From Treponema sp. (GTDB taxonomy: Bacteria > Spirochaetota > Spirochaetia > Treponematales > Breznakiellaceae), in contig JAITHQ010000266.1 in NCBI GenBank assembly GCA_031279925.1, forward strand, positions 1 to 6,193: a DNA stretch of 6,193 bases, written 5' to 3'. A program made the position numbers and the translations under genes. Below, one piece after another: positions 5,952 through 6,193 of this stretch (its first letter is position 1; every line of letters starts with the position of its first letter). The notes under the pieces are model-generated. The model saw only the letters and a program-made list of their open reading frames with translations. It searched no databases and had not been told where the DNA came from.

Positions 5952-6193
5952 GTGTTCTGTCCTAAACAAAATGCGGCACGGGCTGTTTGGTTTTTTCAAT
6001 AGAAGCCAGGATAGTCTGAGCATTTTTTGTCCAGACGAATTTGCGGCCCGATGTATCCTACGCGTTTATATATGCTCGAATCGCCCGGCTCAACTGCGCC
6101 ACGCTTTCCCTGCTCTCGCGGCGTATCCGCTTGTTCCTTATCTCCGCAAACCACCGTTCAACCAGATTAAGCCATGATGAATGGGCCGGTATA
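5950..6193 (-). mobile_element. IS630-family element, 3' end, inserted into the IS5 remnant
   Basis: IS630-like sequence begins next to a TA (5950-5951) within CTAG, at the point where the IS5 homology stops. IS630 elements insert at TA dinucleotides, so this is the likely junction. TGTTCTGTCC (5953-5962) would be part of the terminal inverted repeat. The element continues beyond the right edge, so its other end and the duplicated TA cannot be seen. Confidence 0.6.
5962..6193 (-). pseudogene. IS630-family transposase C-terminus with an in-frame amber stop
   Basis: Read from the right edge on the minus strand, the frame gives HSSWLNLVERWFAEI, the conserved block around the last catalytic Glu (in LVE) of IS630/Tc1-type DDE transposases. 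It continues through NKRIRR and AIRAYINA to a TAG at 6058-6060. In the same frame it goes on after the stop as GRKFVWTKNAQTILASIEK, the usual family C-terminus, ending at TAG 5962-5964. The amber codon stands where the family commonly has Trp, so a single TGG to TAG change would explain it. Only the last 77 codon positions are inside the window. The stop falls after the catalytic Glu and removes only about 31 residues, so activity might not be completely lost, though a pseudogene is more likely. Confidence 0.75.

Noticed and set aside
5971..6177. Plus-strand ORF at the right edge (68 codons)
   Set aside because: Antisense shadow of the IS630 transposase tail.

Overview
The window looks like a chromosomal segment of a spirochaete, most likely a Treponema of the termite-gut type. 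This is inferred from the style of the proteins (a secreted TPR protein, a secreted VWA protein, an HD hydrolase beside a large hybrid sensor kinase) and from decayed IS elements at one edge. No rRNA, tRNA or housekeeping marker is present to confirm it.

Layout. Positions 1-114 form a strongly palindromic block with two near-perfect hairpins. They run into a small, probably decayed uncharacterised coding region (to 375). After a weak terminator-like hairpin and a putative promoter comes a 147-residue exported TPR-like protein (578-1021, +), preceded by a leader with two mutually exclusive stems. It converges on a 370-residue secreted von Willebrand factor A (VWA) protein (1035-2147, -), which has a near-consensus sigma-70 promoter in the divergent spacer. 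On the other side of that spacer lies a tight two-gene operon on the + strand. Its first gene is an HD-domain metal-dependent phosphohydrolase (2330-3145). Nine bases later comes a 766-residue membrane hybrid histidine kinase carrying HisKA, HATPase, receiver and HPt domains (3155-5455). The last 740 bases contain no intact gene: a run of 16 G, a multiply frameshifted IS5-family transposase remnant, and the 3' end of an IS630-family element that appears to have inserted into it at a TA dinucleotide.

How the genes may work together. The kinase contains a whole phosphorelay (His208, Asp530, His708) but no output domain, so it must pass phosphate to a regulator encoded elsewhere. The tightly coupled HD hydrolase suggests a second, nucleotide- or phosphate-ester-based arm of the same signalling unit. 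The two exported proteins on the left are not obviously linked to it, although the VWA promoter shares the divergent control region. I found no CRISPR array, recognised riboswitch class or clear defence system. The points most worth a second look are the HD/phosphorelay pairing, the switch-like leader of the TPR gene, the 5' palindromic block, and the poly-G tract followed by nested IS remnants.
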